From NCBI RefSeq assembly GCF_011759705.1, contig NZ_JAAOZF010000001.1, forward strand, positions 2,404,551-2,468,550: 64,000 bases of DNA, in the 5' to 3' direction. The position numbers and the translations under genes were made by a program. The DNA comes from Microbacterium ulmi (lineage in GTDB: Bacteria > Actinomycetota > Actinomycetes > Actinomycetales > Microbacteriaceae). Shown here piece after piece: positions 13,424 through 21,989 of the stretch (position 1 is its first letter; every line of letters starts with the position of its first letter). Under the pieces are notes generated by a model, which saw nothing but the letters and a program-made list of their open reading frames with translations, was not told the DNA's origin and did not search any database.

Positions 13424-13428
13424 ATCCT
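13423..13428 (+). promoter_or_regulatory. -10 box TATCCT, leaderless start
   Basis: Ends 6 nt before the aminotransferase ATG at 13435, directly behind the secA hairpin. Confidence 0.5.
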
Positions 13429-13434
13429 GATCCG

Positions 13435-14661
13435 ATGAGTCCCCTCCGCATCCTCGACCAGTCGAGCAAGCTCAAGAACGTCCTGTACGAGATCCGCGGA
13501 CAGGCGCTCGTCGAGGCCGACAGGCTCGAGGCCGAGGGCCATACGATCCTCAAGCTCAACACCGGCAACCCGGCGTCCTTCGGGTTCGAGGCGCCGTTCC
13601 AGATCGTCCGCGACATGATCGAGGCGATGCCCCACGCGCACGGGTACAGCGAGAGCCGCGGCATCCCGTCGGCGCGTCGCGCCGTCGTGTACCGCTACGA
13701 GGAGGACCCGACCTTCCCACGGTTCACGCCCGACGACGTCTTCCTCGGCAACGGTGTCTCCGAGCTCATCACGATGGTCATGCAGGCGCTGCTCGACGAG
13801 GGCGACGAGGTGCTCATCCCCGCTCCGGACTATCCGCTGTGGACGGCGATGACGAGCCTCGGGGGCGGCACCCCTGTGCACTACCGCTGCGACAGCGAGA
13901 ACGGCTGGCAGCCCGACCTCGAGGACATCCGTGCGAAGGTCACTCCGCGCACGAAGGCGATCGTCGTCATCAACCCCAACAACCCGACGGGCGCCGTCTA
14001 CACGCGCGAGATCCTCGAGGGGATCGCCGACATCGCGCGCGAGAACTCGCTGCTGCTGCTGTCCGACGAGATCTACGACCGCATCCTGTTCGACGACGCG
14101 CAGCACATCCCGATGGCCTCCGTCGCCCCCGACCTGCTGTGCCTCACGTTCAACGGACTCTCCAAGACGTACCGCGTCGCAGGGTACCGGTCGGGCTGGC
14201 TGGTCGTGACGGGCCCGAAGGATCACGCGAAAGGCTTCCTCGAAGGGGTCAATCTGCTCGCGTCCACGCGACTGTGCCCCAACGTGCCTGCGCAGCACGC
14301 CGTGCAGGCGGCGCTGTCGGGGGTGCAGTCGATCGACGCCCTCATCGCGCCGTCGGGCAGGCTGCACGAGCAGCGGGATGCCGCGTGGGAGGCGCTCGAG
14401 CGCATCCCCGGGGTCTCGTGCCACCGGCCGCAGGGCGCGCTGTACGCGTTCCCGCGCTTCGATCCCGAGGTGCACGAGATCAGGGACGACCAGAAGCTCG
14501 TGCTCGACTTCCTCCTCGCCGAGAAGGTGCTGCTCGTCCCGGGGACGGGCTTCAACTGGCCGACGCCCGACCATGTGCGCATCGTGACGCTCCCCGAGGC
14601 GCGCGTGCTCACCGAGGCGATCGAACGCCTGGGCAACTTCCTCTCGTCGTACCGGCAGTGA
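13435..14661 (+). CDS. alaT: Pyridoxal-phosphate aminotransferase, AlaA/AlaT type
   Basis: A 408-residue class I aminotransferase, likely interconverting alanine and pyruvate with glutamate and 2-oxoglutarate. The PLP lysine lies in LTFNGLSKTYRVAGYRSGW, the NPNNPTGAVY loop is present, and the C-terminal Arg region (RIVTLPEA) binds the carboxylate. Length and the SPLRILDQSSKLKNV start match AlaT proteins. It is transcribed alone from its own promoter between two hairpins. The exact amino donor cannot be proved from sequence. Confidence 0.9.
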   Translation: MSPLRILDQSSKLKNVLYEIRGQALVEADRLEAEGHTILKLNTGNPASFGFEAPFQIVRDMIEAMPHAHGYSESRGIPSARRAVVYRYEEDPTFPRFTPDDVFLGNGVSELITMVMQALLDEGDEVLIPAPDYPLWTAMTSLGGGTPVHYRCDSENGWQPDLEDIRAKVTPRTKAIVVINPNNPTGAVYTREILEGIADIARENSLLLLSDEIYDRILFDDAQHIPMASVAPDLLCLTFNGLSKTYRVAGYRSGWLVVTGPKDHAKGFLEGVNLLASTRLCPNVPAQHAVQAALSGVQSIDALIAPSGRLHEQRDAAWEALERIPGVSCHRPQGALYAFPRFDPEVHEIRDDQKLVLDFLLAEKVLLVPGTGFNWPTPDHVRIVTLPEARVLTEAIERLGNFLSSYRQ

Positions 14662-14667
14662 CGCGTC

Positions 14668-14689
14668 GACGGATGCCGCGGCATCCGTC
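14668..14689 (+). terminator. Perfect 22-nt palindrome after the aminotransferase
   Basis: GACGGATGCCG/CGGCATCCGTC is self-complementary and begins 6 nt after the stop. It is built from the recurring GGATGCC motif. Confidence 0.6.
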
Positions 14690-14719
14690 AAGCCCCCTCC
14701 GTCGACCTGCGAGCGCGCG

Positions 14720-14725
14720 TACCGT
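14720..14725 (+). promoter_or_regulatory. -10 box TACCGT, leaderless start
   Basis: Seven nt separate it from the ATG at 14733. No Shine-Dalgarno sequence is present. Confidence 0.45.
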
Positions 14726-14732
14726 GCTGCGC

Positions 14733-15086
14733 ATGGGCATCGAACTCAACGAACCGGCGCTGCGGCAGGCGCGCTCCCTCGTGCGCGACGGCAAGGTCGT
14801 GCGCGACGACCGGGATGCGTGGTCCGAGGCCGCGCCGACGGCTGACGAGGAGAACGCGTTCATCGAGCGGGATGGATGGACGGCCTACTCCCACTGGCAC
14901 CTCGGGAAGGACCCCGACGAGGATCCGCGGACGAAGCAGGCCTACTCGTTCCCGTACGGCGACTTCCGTCGAGTGCACCGTGCGGGAGTCATCTCGGGCG
15001 AGAGCCGCGCGGGCCAGTACGACCACCTCGAGATACGGGATGCGCTGAGGGCTCTGCTCGAGCTCATCGACGCGGACTCGTCGTGA
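14733..15086 (+). CDS. Conserved hypothetical protein, 117 residues
   Basis: An acidic soluble protein starting MGIELNEPALRQARSLVRDG, with a central block WTAYSHWHLGKD followed by KQAYSFPYGDFRRVHRAGVI. It has no signal peptide or membrane helix. Similar unnamed proteins are known to me from actinobacteria, but I cannot assign a function. It is likely leaderless. Confidence 0.75.
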   Translation: MGIELNEPALRQARSLVRDGKVVRDDRDAWSEAAPTADEENAFIERDGWTAYSHWHLGKDPDEDPRTKQAYSFPYGDFRRVHRAGVISGESRAGQYDHLEIRDALRALLELIDADSS

Positions 15087-15139
15087 CACGAGGGACCGAG
15101 CCGGCCACGCCGTTGTGACCGAGCCCGGAGTCGGGGTTC

Positions 15140-15577
15140 CTAGAGGAGGGCGAGGGAGGTCGCGCGCCAGCGGCCGTCCATGCCTTCGAGCCGCATCGCC
15201 ACGGCGCGGGTGCGGGCCGGCCCCCTCACGATGACGACGGCCTCGACGACGCCGTCGGCGGGCGACGACTGCCGCACCGACATGATCGTGTGCACCGGCC
15301 GCGTGGCGGGGACGCCACGCGCGCTGCGCGCGCGGGCCGCGAGGTTCGCCCGCACCACGAGCTTGCGATACGCGTCCTCCGTGAGCCAGCGGGTGAGCTG
15401 GTCGACGTCGCGAACCCCGGCGAACACCTCGAGCACGCCTCGGGTGAGGTTGCCGAGGAGCGGCTCGGGGTCCGGAAGGGCTTGCGAGGGCGTCCGCTGC
15501 GGCGCGAAGAAGCTCGAGAGCTCCATCGCGTCGGCGGACGGATTCATGCGGGCCGTGCCCGCAGGCGGCATTGCCAT
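15140..15577 (-). CDS. Rv3235-family protein
   Basis: A 145-residue protein resembling the actinobacterial Rv3235 family: a variable N-terminus followed by LTRGVLEVFAGVRDVDQLTRWLTEDAYRKLVVRA and a C-terminal beta-rich half ending WRATSLALL. The function is unknown, but the gene is characteristically near secA, as here. The ATG at 15577 is the first in frame. A second ATG two codons on is possible, and no clear ribosome site separates them. Confidence 0.82.
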   Translation of the reverse strand: MAMPPAGTARMNPSADAMELSSFFAPQRTPSQALPDPEPLLGNLTRGVLEVFAGVRDVDQLTRWLTEDAYRKLVVRANLAARARSARGVPATRPVHTIMSVRQSSPADGVVEAVVIVRGPARTRAVAMRLEGMDGRWRATSLALL

Positions 15578-15696
15578 GGGTGCCTATCTCGACAGGGGGG
15601 ATGTCTTGCCGGACAGTAGAACACATCGTCAACTCATAGCGAAATCCCAGCAAAGCGCTCTGTGGATAATCCTCCGGCGATGTCGTCGCGCTGCCC

Positions 15697-15702
15697 TAAT
15701 CT
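15697..15702 (+). promoter_or_regulatory. -10 box TAATCT, leaderless start
   Basis: Ends 6 nt before the GTG at 15709. Confidence 0.5.
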
Positions 15703-15708
15703 CGCGGA

Positions 15709-16314
15709 GTGCGCTGGGATCGCTTGTTCGACGACCTCGAGGATCAACTCGCCTCCGAGTGGGAGGCGGAGCGCGCCGCGCTCGACACCGAGGCCGAGCG
15801 GCTGAGGCTGTCGCGCGTCGCCCTCCGTGAGTGGCTCGAGGCGATCGCAGGCCAGGCAGGGGGCGCGACGCCCTCCATCGAGCTCGTCGACGGCACGGTC
15901 CTGTCGGGGCACGTGGAGGGCGTCGGCGCCGACTGGATCGCGCTCGAGCCGTCGGGGTCGCGCCCGGCGACGCTCCTCGTGCCGCTGTCCTCGATCGCGT
16001 CCATCGGCATGGCCCACGCCGACGTGCTCCGCAGTGCGCGGCCCGCTGCGACCGCCCGCTCCCCGCTCGCCGACCGGCTGACCCTCGGATACGTTCTGCG
16101 CGACCTCGTCAGGCGGCGGGCGGGCGTCGCCCTGCAGCTCGCCACCGGTCGGCTCCTGACGGGGACGATCGATCGGGCGGGAGCGGATCACCTCGACCTC
16201 GCTCTGCACGACCCCGGTGCCCCCCGGCGCGCATCGGAGGTGACGGGGCACCGCCTCGTGGCCTTCTCGGCGATCGCGTTCGTCCGCGTCGAGCATCCGA
16301 CGGCGCTGGTCTGA
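15709..16314 (+). CDS. Conserved hypothetical protein, 201 residues
   Basis: The protein starts MRWDRLFDDLEDQLASEWEAE. Two similar beta-rich halves follow: IELVDGTVLSGHVEGVGADWIALE (about 60-83) and LQLATGRLLTGTIDRAGADHLDLAL (about 140-164). They look like a duplicated small barrel of the kind seen in Sm- or RNA-binding-like folds (inference). It is cytoplasmic. Related unnamed proteins occur in actinobacteria near helicase and secA genes. The GTG start is fixed by the -10 box 6 nt upstream. Confidence 0.8.
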   Translation: MRWDRLFDDLEDQLASEWEAERAALDTEAERLRLSRVALREWLEAIAGQAGGATPSIELVDGTVLSGHVEGVGADWIALEPSGSRPATLLVPLSSIASIGMAHADVLRSARPAATARSPLADRLTLGYVLRDLVRRRAGVALQLATGRLLTGTIDRAGADHLDLALHDPGAPRRASEVTGHRLVAFSAIAFVRVEHPTALV

Positions 16315-16463
16315 TCGGGCGTGCGGGCCCGGCATGCGCGTTCCACGGCGTGATGCGGCAGGAGAGCGAGATCCGGGATGCCGGGCGACTCCCGCTGCGC
16401 GGCATCCGCTCACCGTGTCGGCGGCACGGCATCGCGTCGCCGGCCCGCCGGGGTCGCGACGGG

Positions 16464-16745
16464 TCAGTCCGCGTGCTTGACGATGCCCGTGCCCCACAGC
16501 TCGGGGAAGCTCGCCTCGCTCGTCTGGCGCCAGAGCGCCATGCGGCGCTCGAGCTCGATCTGTGCCGACAGGTACTCGGCGACGCTCTGCTCCTCGATCC
16601 GCAGCCGCGCGGGGGAGCCGACGCGAGCGCCGCGCAGCTGCGCGCGGGCGACGAGGTCGGCCACTTCGTCGACGCTGACGCCCAGCACCTCCGCCACCTG
16701 GGCGGGCGCGAGGAGGCGCACGGCGGACACCTGGGACTCGAGCAT
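16464..16745 (-). CDS. Small helix-turn-helix (excisionase/MerR-like) DNA-binding protein
   Basis: A 93-residue protein whose first half, LLAPAQVAEVLGVSVDEVADLVARAQLRGARVGSPARLRIEEQSVAEYL, is a winged helix-turn-helix of the MerR/excisionase type. A short acidic amphipathic tail follows. Such proteins are widespread single genes in actinobacteria and not necessarily phage-derived. Two in-frame ATGs (16754 and 16745) are possible; a CATAAT -10-like element upstream would make the inner one nearly leaderless. The target is unknown. Confidence 0.8.
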   Translation of the reverse strand: MLESQVSAVRLLAPAQVAEVLGVSVDEVADLVARAQLRGARVGSPARLRIEEQSVAEYLSAQIELERRMALWRQTSEASFPELWGTGIVKHAD

Positions 16746-16844
16746 GTCCCCCATTATGGCGACACGACCTCCTTGCGCGCAGGGGCGTCTGCGCGCTGTG
16801 GATAAACGCGGAGCCCCTCGCGAGGTCTGGTTCACGATGGGTGG

Positions 16845-17474
16845 ATGACCGCTCTCGATGCCGCCCGCCCTCGTCCCCGCGCGCCCTGGGGCGACGCGCG
16901 CTTCTTCCTCGGCGTCGTCCTCATCGCAGCCTCCGTCGCGGGAGTGTGGTTCGTCGTGGCGGCCGCGAGGCAGACGGCGCCCGTCTTCGCCGCCGTCCGC
17001 ACGATCGCACCGGGCGAGGCGCTCTCGGATGCCGACCTCACGGTCGTGGACGTGGCCCTCGGCCAGGTGGGCGACGCGTATCTCGCGCCAGGGGCGCTCG
17101 ACTCCGGCCTCGTCGCGACGCGCACGATCGCGGCGGGCGAGCTCGTTCCTGCGAGCGCCGTCGGCGATGCCGAGGCGGTCAGGACGACGAGCGTCGTCGT
17201 GCGCAGCGCCGTCGACGTGCCTGCGTCGGTCGACTCCGGCACCGTCGTCGAGGTGTGGGCGGCGCCGCTGCTCGAGCATGGGGAGCACGACGCGCCGCGC
17301 ATCCTCGTCGCGGACGCGACCGTCGTCTCGGTGACGCGCGACGACTCGATGATCGGCGGGGGAGCGGCGGCGCTCGAGCTTGTCATCCCGCGGACCGACG
17401 TCGCCGCGACGCTCGCCGCGATCGCGGGCGACGCGGCCCTCTCGGTCGTGCCGACGACGGGCGGCACGAGGTGA
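16845..17474 (+). CDS. SAF-domain (CpaB-like) membrane-anchored protein
   Basis: A 209-residue protein with one N-terminal membrane helix (FFLGVVLIAASVAGVWFVVAA) and an extracytoplasmic SAF domain (APVFAAVRTIAPGEALSDADLTVVDV, about 45-105), followed by an RcpC/CpaB-like beta domain. CpaB helps assemble Tad pili. It overlaps the next gene by 3-4 nt and forms a two-gene unit with a CpaE/TadZ-like ATPase. No other pilus genes lie nearby, so its role may differ from pilus assembly. Confidence 0.8.
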   Translation: MTALDAARPRPRAPWGDARFFLGVVLIAASVAGVWFVVAAARQTAPVFAAVRTIAPGEALSDADLTVVDVALGQVGDAYLAPGALDSGLVATRTIAAGELVPASAVGDAEAVRTTSVVVRSAVDVPASVDSGTVVEVWAAPLLEHGEHDAPRILVADATVVSVTRDDSMIGGGAAALELVIPRTDVAATLAAIAGDAALSVVPTTGGTR

Positions 17475-18751
17475 GGGTCGTCGTCGCGGTCGACGGACCG
17501 CGCGGGCAGGCGCTCGGCGCCGCGCTCGAACGCGACGGAGTCGAGGTGATCGCGGTCGTCGAGTCCGCCGCGCCCGCGTCGTTCGCGGGCGACCGGATGC
17601 CGCACGCCGGCGACGACCTCGCCGCAGCGCTCGACGGCGCCGACGCCGTCGTGCTGCAGGCCGACCGCGCGACGCTCACGGCAGCGCTCGTCGCCGTGTG
17701 CGACCGCCGCGGCGTGCGCATCGTGCCGCTGTGCGACACGGAGACCGACCGGCGTCTCGCGGCGGGCTTCGGACTCGGCGACCCGCTGCCGCTCGAGATC
17801 GAGCCCTGGCGGCTCGCCGATGCGCTGCACGGAGGGCTGCGACTCGAGGGGACGACATCCGCGGACGCCGTCGGCGAGGCGCGGACGTCGCCGCGGACCA
17901 TCGTCGTGTGGGGTCCCGCGGGAGCCCCCGGACGCTCGACGCTCGCGATCGAGCTGGCCGCGGAGCTCGCGCGGGGCGGGCGTCGTGTCGCGCTCGTCGA
18001 CGCCGACGCGCACGCCCCTTCGATCGCGCTGCAGCTCGGACTCGCCGACGAGGGTCCCGGCTTCGCCGCCGCGTGCCGCCAGGCGGAGCGGGGCGGTCTC
18101 GACGCCCACGAGCTCGCCCGCATCAGCGCGCCGCTGGGCCGCACGGGAGTCGACGTGCTGACGGGCATCAACAGGCCGTCGCGGTGGCCCGAGCTTGGCG
18201 ACGCGCGCGTGACGGCCGCGCTCGGAGCGTGCCGCGACTGGGCCGACTATACGGTGGTCGACGTCGCGGCCTCGCTCGAACGCGACGAGGAGATCGTGAG
18301 CGACCTGGAAGGCCCCCGGCGCAACGCCGCGACGCTCGCGGCGCTGAAGGCGGCCGATCTCGTCGTCGCGGTCGCCGCCGCCGATCCCGTCGGGATCTCT
18401 CGTTTCCTGCGTGCGCATGCCGAGCTGCGCGCCGTCATCGGCGTGACGCCCGTCGTGGTCGTCGCCAACCGCCTCCGCCCCGGCGCTCTCGGCATCGATG
18501 CGCGCGGCCAGGTGCGTCGCACGCTCGATCGCTTCGCCGGCATCCGCGATGTGTGGTTCGTCCCCTCCGATGCGCGATCGACGGATGCCGCGCTGCTCGC
18601 CGCGCGCCCCGTCGCCGAGATCGCGCCGAAGTCGCCCCTGACCCTCGCGGTGCGGCGTCTCGTGGGCGAGGCGATCGCTCACGCTCCCGAGCGGTCGGCG
18701 CCGGGGCGCGGCATCCGTCGCCCCTCGCGCGGCGAGCGCGACGCGGCCTGA
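17471..18751 (+). CDS. CpaE/TadZ-like ParA-superfamily ATPase
   Basis: A 426-residue protein with an N-terminal receiver-like region (about 1-120) and a C-terminal MinD/ParA ATPase domain (about 140-380) with VALVDADAHAPSIALQLGL and DYTVVDVAAS. The P-loop reads GPAGAPGRST, with Arg in the position of the usual Walker lysine, so nucleotide hydrolysis may be weak or absent; deviant P-loops are known in TadZ. GTG overlaps the upstream stop (GTGA). It is probably a localisation factor paired with the SAF protein. Confidence 0.8.
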   Translation: MRVVVAVDGPRGQALGAALERDGVEVIAVVESAAPASFAGDRMPHAGDDLAAALDGADAVVLQADRATLTAALVAVCDRRGVRIVPLCDTETDRRLAAGFGLGDPLPLEIEPWRLADALHGGLRLEGTTSADAVGEARTSPRTIVVWGPAGAPGRSTLAIELAAELARGGRRVALVDADAHAPSIALQLGLADEGPGFAAACRQAERGGLDAHELARISAPLGRTGVDVLTGINRPSRWPELGDARVTAALGACRDWADYTVVDVAASLERDEEIVSDLEGPRRNAATLAALKAADLVVAVAAADPVGISRFLRAHAELRAVIGVTPVVVVANRLRPGALGIDARGQVRRTLDRFAGIRDVWFVPSDARSTDAALLAARPVAEIAPKSPLTLAVRRLVGEAIAHAPERSAPGRGIRRPSRGERDAA

Positions 18752-18760
18752 GGGCCGAGG

Positions 18761-18882
18761 CGGCCTGACCGCGACGTCGGGTCGGCGCCGCCGGAACGCG
18801 AGGCGGCCTGACGGTGCGGCGTGAACGCGACGCGGCCTGACCGCGCGGCGGCCTGACCGCGACGTCGGGTCGGCGCCGCCGG
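18761..18882 (+). repeat. 34-nt direct repeat, two copies (18761-18794, 18849-18882)
   Basis: Both copies begin CGGCCTGACCGCGACGTCGG and end in GGCGCCGCCGG. Shorter GCGACGCGGCCTGA fragments lie between them and at the 3' end of the ATPase gene (encoding RDAA-stop), as if the gene end had been locally duplicated. Confidence 0.7.
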
Positions 18883-18912
18883 CACGTTCGCGGCACCGAC
18901 TCTCCCCGCCCC

Positions 18913-18918
18913 TAGGCT
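18913..18918 (+). promoter_or_regulatory. -10 box TAGGCT, leaderless start
   Basis: Ends 6 nt before the GTG at 18925. Confidence 0.55.
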
Positions 18919-18924
18919 GGACGG

Positions 18925-20412
18925 GTGTCGACCCTCAGCGATCTCGTCTATGCCCAGGGGCGCTCCAGCGCCGCAGACGTGGAGTGGCTCCACCGGCTCG
19001 CGGGCGACGGGCAGCTGCTCGCCGACCTCGCCTTCGCAGACATCGTGATCTGGGTGCCGACGTCGGACGACTCGTTCATCGCCGTCGCGCACACGCGGCC
19101 CGGCGGGGCGGCGACGCTCTTCTATCGCGACATCGTCGGCGACCGCGTGCGACCGCAGTGGCGAACGCAGGTGAGGGACGCCTTCCAGACGGGAGGCATC
19201 GTCGACTCGGCATCCCCCGACTGGTTCGAGGAGACGCCAACGCGCGTGCGCGCGGTCCCCATCGTGCGCCACGGGAAGGGGGAGGGGCCGCGCCGCATCG
19301 GCGTGCTCACGCGGCACACGAATCTCGGCGACGCACGCACGCCGTCACGCCAGCAGATCACGTTCAACGACTGCGCCGACGAGCTGTTCGGCATGGTCGC
19401 ATCGGGCGAGTTCCCCGATCTCACCGCCCCCACGTCGCCGCGCCGCGGCGCGCCGCGCGCATCCGACGGGCTCATCCGGCTCGACGTCGACGGCATGACG
19501 ACGTTCGCGAGCCCCAACGCCCTCTCCGCCTTCAACCGGCTCGGGTTCGACGACGAGCTCGAAGGCGAGTCGCTCGTCGAGGTCGTGACGCGCATCCTGC
19601 CAGAAAAGCGGCAGTTCGACGAGTCGCTCCCCGTCGTCCTGACGGGGCGGGCGCCATGGCGCAGCGACATCGACGCGCGCGGAGTGACCGTCTCGCTGCG
19701 CACGATCCCGCTGCGAGACCACGGCACGCGCATCGGCGCGATCGTCCTCTGTCGCGACGTGACGGAGATCCGTCACCAGGAGCAGGAGCTCATCACGAAG
19801 GACGCGACGATCCGCGAGATCCACCACCGCGTCAAGAACAACCTGCAGACGGTCGCGTCGCTCCTGCGCATCCAGGCGCGCCGCTCGCACTCGGACGAGG
19901 CCCGCGAAGCGCTCACGCAGGCGATGCGCCGCGTCGCCGCGATCGCGGTCGTGCACGACACCCTCTCCGAGGGGCTCGCGCAGAACGTCGACTTCGACGA
20001 TGTCTTCGACCGGGTGCTCAAGCTCGTCGCAGAGGTGGCCGCGGGCGTCAACACCCGTGCGCGCACGCACACCAGCGGCACCTTCGGGACGCTTCCGAGC
20101 GAGTACGCGACTCCTCTCGCGCTGGCGCTGACCGAGCTCGTCACGAACGCCGTCGAGCACGGTCTGGCCGGCAAGGAGGGCGACGTCGAGATCGTCGCCG
20201 AGCGCTCGGAGGAGCAGCTCGCCGTCCGGGTGCGCGACACGGGGTCGGGCCTGCCCGAGGGCCAGGTCGGCCGAGGACTGGGCACTCAGATCGTCCGCAC
20301 GCTCATCCAGGGCGAGCTCGGCGGCACGATCGACTGGCACACGATCATGGGCAGCGGCACGGAGGTCACGATCGAGATCCCGCTGCGCTACCTCGAGCGT
20401 TCGCCGCGCTGA
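18925..20412 (+). CDS. pdtaS: PdtaS-type sensor histidine kinase
   Basis: A 495-residue soluble kinase with an N-terminal GAF-like sensor (about 1-150), a PAS domain (about 175-290), a HisKA_2 phospho-acceptor IREIHHRVKNNLQTVASLLRIQ and an HATPase domain with LTELVTNAVEHG and GSGLPEGQVGRGLGTQIV. It has no membrane segment. In M. tuberculosis PdtaS phosphorylates PdtaR, an RNA-binding ANTAR antiterminator. The neighbouring whiB matches the pdtaS-whiB1 arrangement there. No pdtaR is in this window. Confidence 0.92.
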   Translation: MSTLSDLVYAQGRSSAADVEWLHRLAGDGQLLADLAFADIVIWVPTSDDSFIAVAHTRPGGAATLFYRDIVGDRVRPQWRTQVRDAFQTGGIVDSASPDWFEETPTRVRAVPIVRHGKGEGPRRIGVLTRHTNLGDARTPSRQQITFNDCADELFGMVASGEFPDLTAPTSPRRGAPRASDGLIRLDVDGMTTFASPNALSAFNRLGFDDELEGESLVEVVTRILPEKRQFDESLPVVLTGRAPWRSDIDARGVTVSLRTIPLRDHGTRIGAIVLCRDVTEIRHQEQELITKDATIREIHHRVKNNLQTVASLLRIQARRSHSDEAREALTQAMRRVAAIAVVHDTLSEGLAQNVDFDDVFDRVLKLVAEVAAGVNTRARTHTSGTFGTLPSEYATPLALALTELVTNAVEHGLAGKEGDVEIVAERSEEQLAVRVRDTGSGLPEGQVGRGLGTQIVRTLIQGELGGTIDWHTIMGSGTEVTIEIPLRYLERSPR

Positions 20413-20465
20413 GCCGTTCCGCCGCCCCGCGGCGCGCTACTCGTTCGAGAGGCCGCGGGCGCGGC

Positions 20466-20714
20466 TCAGGACGCGCGGCGGGCGCGGGCAGCGCGGCGCT
20501 TGAGGGCGCGGCGCTCGTCCTCGGAGAGGCCGCCCCACACACCCGAGTCCTGGCCGGTCTCGAGGGCGTACTGGAGGCAGATCTCGGTCACCGTGCATCG
20601 TGCGCACACCGACTTGGCCTTCTCGATCTGGTCGACGGCCGGACCCGTGTTCCCGACGGGGAAGAAGAGTTCGGGGTCGACTGTCAAGCAGGCGGCCTTG
20701 TCGCGCCAATCCAT
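20466..20714 (-). CDS. whiB1: WhiB-family iron-sulfur transcription factor (WhiB1-like)
   Basis: An 82-residue protein with the four cluster-binding cysteines C9, C37, C40 and C46 (C-x2-C-x5-C for the last three), the GVWGG turn at 58-62, and a basic C-terminal tail RRALKRRAARARRAS that binds DNA. The [4Fe-4S] cluster responds to NO and redox state, and the family works with the primary sigma factor. AAGGAG lies 7 nt before the ATG. Position next to pdtaS supports orthology with WhiB1. Confidence 0.93.
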   Translation of the reverse strand: MDWRDKAACLTVDPELFFPVGNTGPAVDQIEKAKSVCARCTVTEICLQYALETGQDSGVWGGLSEDERRALKRRAARARRAS

Positions 20715-20905
20715 GGTGATGCTCCTTGGTCGGAAGTGGGTGTGTGTCCAGGGCCCTTATTCGGGTCGGATACCCTGTGGGAAGTGCGAGCGAATGCCCG
20801 CCCCACGTCGCTGTGGGAGCACACGGCTTCATCAATGGTCCCACAGGGGTCAGGGCGAATCAAGGGATCACCCGGCGATTTCTGTGGTCTTGGCTGTGCA
20901 TTCCC

Positions 20906-20922
20906 TCCACGGCATGGAGGAT
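20906..20922 (+). repeat. Small stem-loop upstream of the membrane protein gene
   Basis: CCTCCA and TGGAGG flank a 5-nt loop within the low-GC whiB/membrane-protein divergent region. Its role is unknown. Confidence 0.3.
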
Positions 20923-20953
20923 TCTCACAACGAATCCGCAGGGATCGAGGAAA

Positions 20954-21379
20954 ATGTCTGGAATGACAACAAACACCCCCTCACGGGTCGCCGCAATCCT
21001 GCTATGGCTCGAGGGGTGCGCCGTCCTCGCGCTCGCGGTGTGGCAGGTCTTCGCAGCCGCGGGGGGCGACGCCGGGTCGTTCACGAGCGCGATCGCGCTG
21101 ATCGTGCTCACGGTCGTCGCCGGCGTGGCCGTCCTCGCGTTCGGCGTCGGGGTATGGCGCGCGCAGTCGTGGGGGCGGTCCGGCGGCATCGTGACGCAGG
21201 CGCTCATCCTCGCGGTCGCGCTCGGCGCGGCGACGGGCGCCTACGCGCATCCCCTCACGGGTCTCGCGCTCGCCGTGCCCGCCGCAGCCGCGTTCGTCGC
21301 GCTCGTGATGTCGGCGCGCCGTGCGGGCGCGGATGCGCGCGCCGACGCGTCCGGCGAACCGCCGGCAGCGGAGCGCTGA
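20954..21379 (+). CDS. Four-helix membrane protein of unknown function
   Basis: About 141 residues with four predicted membrane helices (AAILLWLEGCAVLALAVW, IALIVLTVVAGVAVLAFGV, ALILAVALGAATGAYA, LALAVPAAAAFVALVM) and a hydrophilic Ala/Asp tail. No family is recognised. The start is uncertain: ATG 20954 has GAGG only 3 nt upstream, and ATG 20963 has it 12 nt upstream. It is divergent from whiB across 239 nt of unusually low-GC sequence. Confidence 0.75.
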   Translation: MSGMTTNTPSRVAAILLWLEGCAVLALAVWQVFAAAGGDAGSFTSAIALIVLTVVAGVAVLAFGVGVWRAQSWGRSGGIVTQALILAVALGAATGAYAHPLTGLALAVPAAAAFVALVMSARRAGADARADASGEPPAAER

Positions 21380-21503
21380 TCGGCCGGCGGCCCAGGAAGG
21401 CCGAGACGGTCGGGGCCGTCCGCTGACGCGCCGGCCGCGGCATCCGGAACCGGGCCGCGTGGCGAGGCATCCGGCCATCCGTCCCGATCTGCCGGGAACC
21501 GGA

Positions 21504-21977
21504 CTATGCGACTGCGAGGAGCCTGCGCAGGCGTGCGACGTGGCCGGTCGCCCGGATGTTGTACAGCGCATGCTCGATGCGGCCCTTCCGATCGAGCACG
21601 AACGTCGAGCGGATGACGCCCTGGACGACCTTGCCGTAGTTCAGCTTGTCGCCCCACGTGCAGTACTTCGCGTGCACCCTGTGGTCGGGGTCGCTCAGCA
21701 GGTCGTAGGCGAGCCCGTCGCGCTCGCGGAAGCGGCGGAGCTTCTCGGGCAGATCGCGTGAGATGCCCAGCACGGTGTACCCGGCCGACTGCAGCGGGGC
21801 GAGGCTGTCGCGGAAGTCGCACGCCTCCTTCGTGCAGCCGAGCGTCATGGCCTCCGGGTAGAAGAACAGGATGACCCGTCCGCCGCGCAGGTCCCTGAGG
21901 GTCACGGGCCGCTCGTCCTGGTCGAGCAGCGTGAAGGCGGGCGCGAGGGAACCGGGTTCGAGGCGGAGGGCGGTCAT
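21504..21977 (-). CDS. bcp: Bcp-type thioredoxin-dependent peroxiredoxin
   Basis: A 157-residue cytoplasmic peroxidase. The motif FYPEAMTLGCTKEACDFRD carries the peroxidatic Cys48 and the resolving Cys53, five residues apart, as in BCP/PrxQ proteins. It reduces H2O2 and organic peroxides. Length is normal. Single gene with a TAGGCT box 6 nt before the ATG. Confidence 0.95.
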   Translation of the reverse strand: MTALRLEPGSLAPAFTLLDQDERPVTLRDLRGGRVILFFYPEAMTLGCTKEACDFRDSLAPLQSAGYTVLGISRDLPEKLRRFRERDGLAYDLLSDPDHRVHAKYCTWGDKLNYGKVVQGVIRSTFVLDRKGRIEHALYNIRATGHVARLRRLLAVA

Positions 21978-21983
21978 CGTTCC

Positions 21984-21989
21984 AGCCTA
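21984..21989 (-). promoter_or_regulatory. -10 box TAGGCT, leaderless start
   Basis: Ends 6 nt before the bcp ATG on the minus strand. Confidence 0.55.

Noticed and set aside
20715..20953. CRP-type site TGTG-N-CACA near whiB
   Set aside because: The half-sites (around 20814) are too close together (N4-5 rather than N6-8), and the match is no better than chance.
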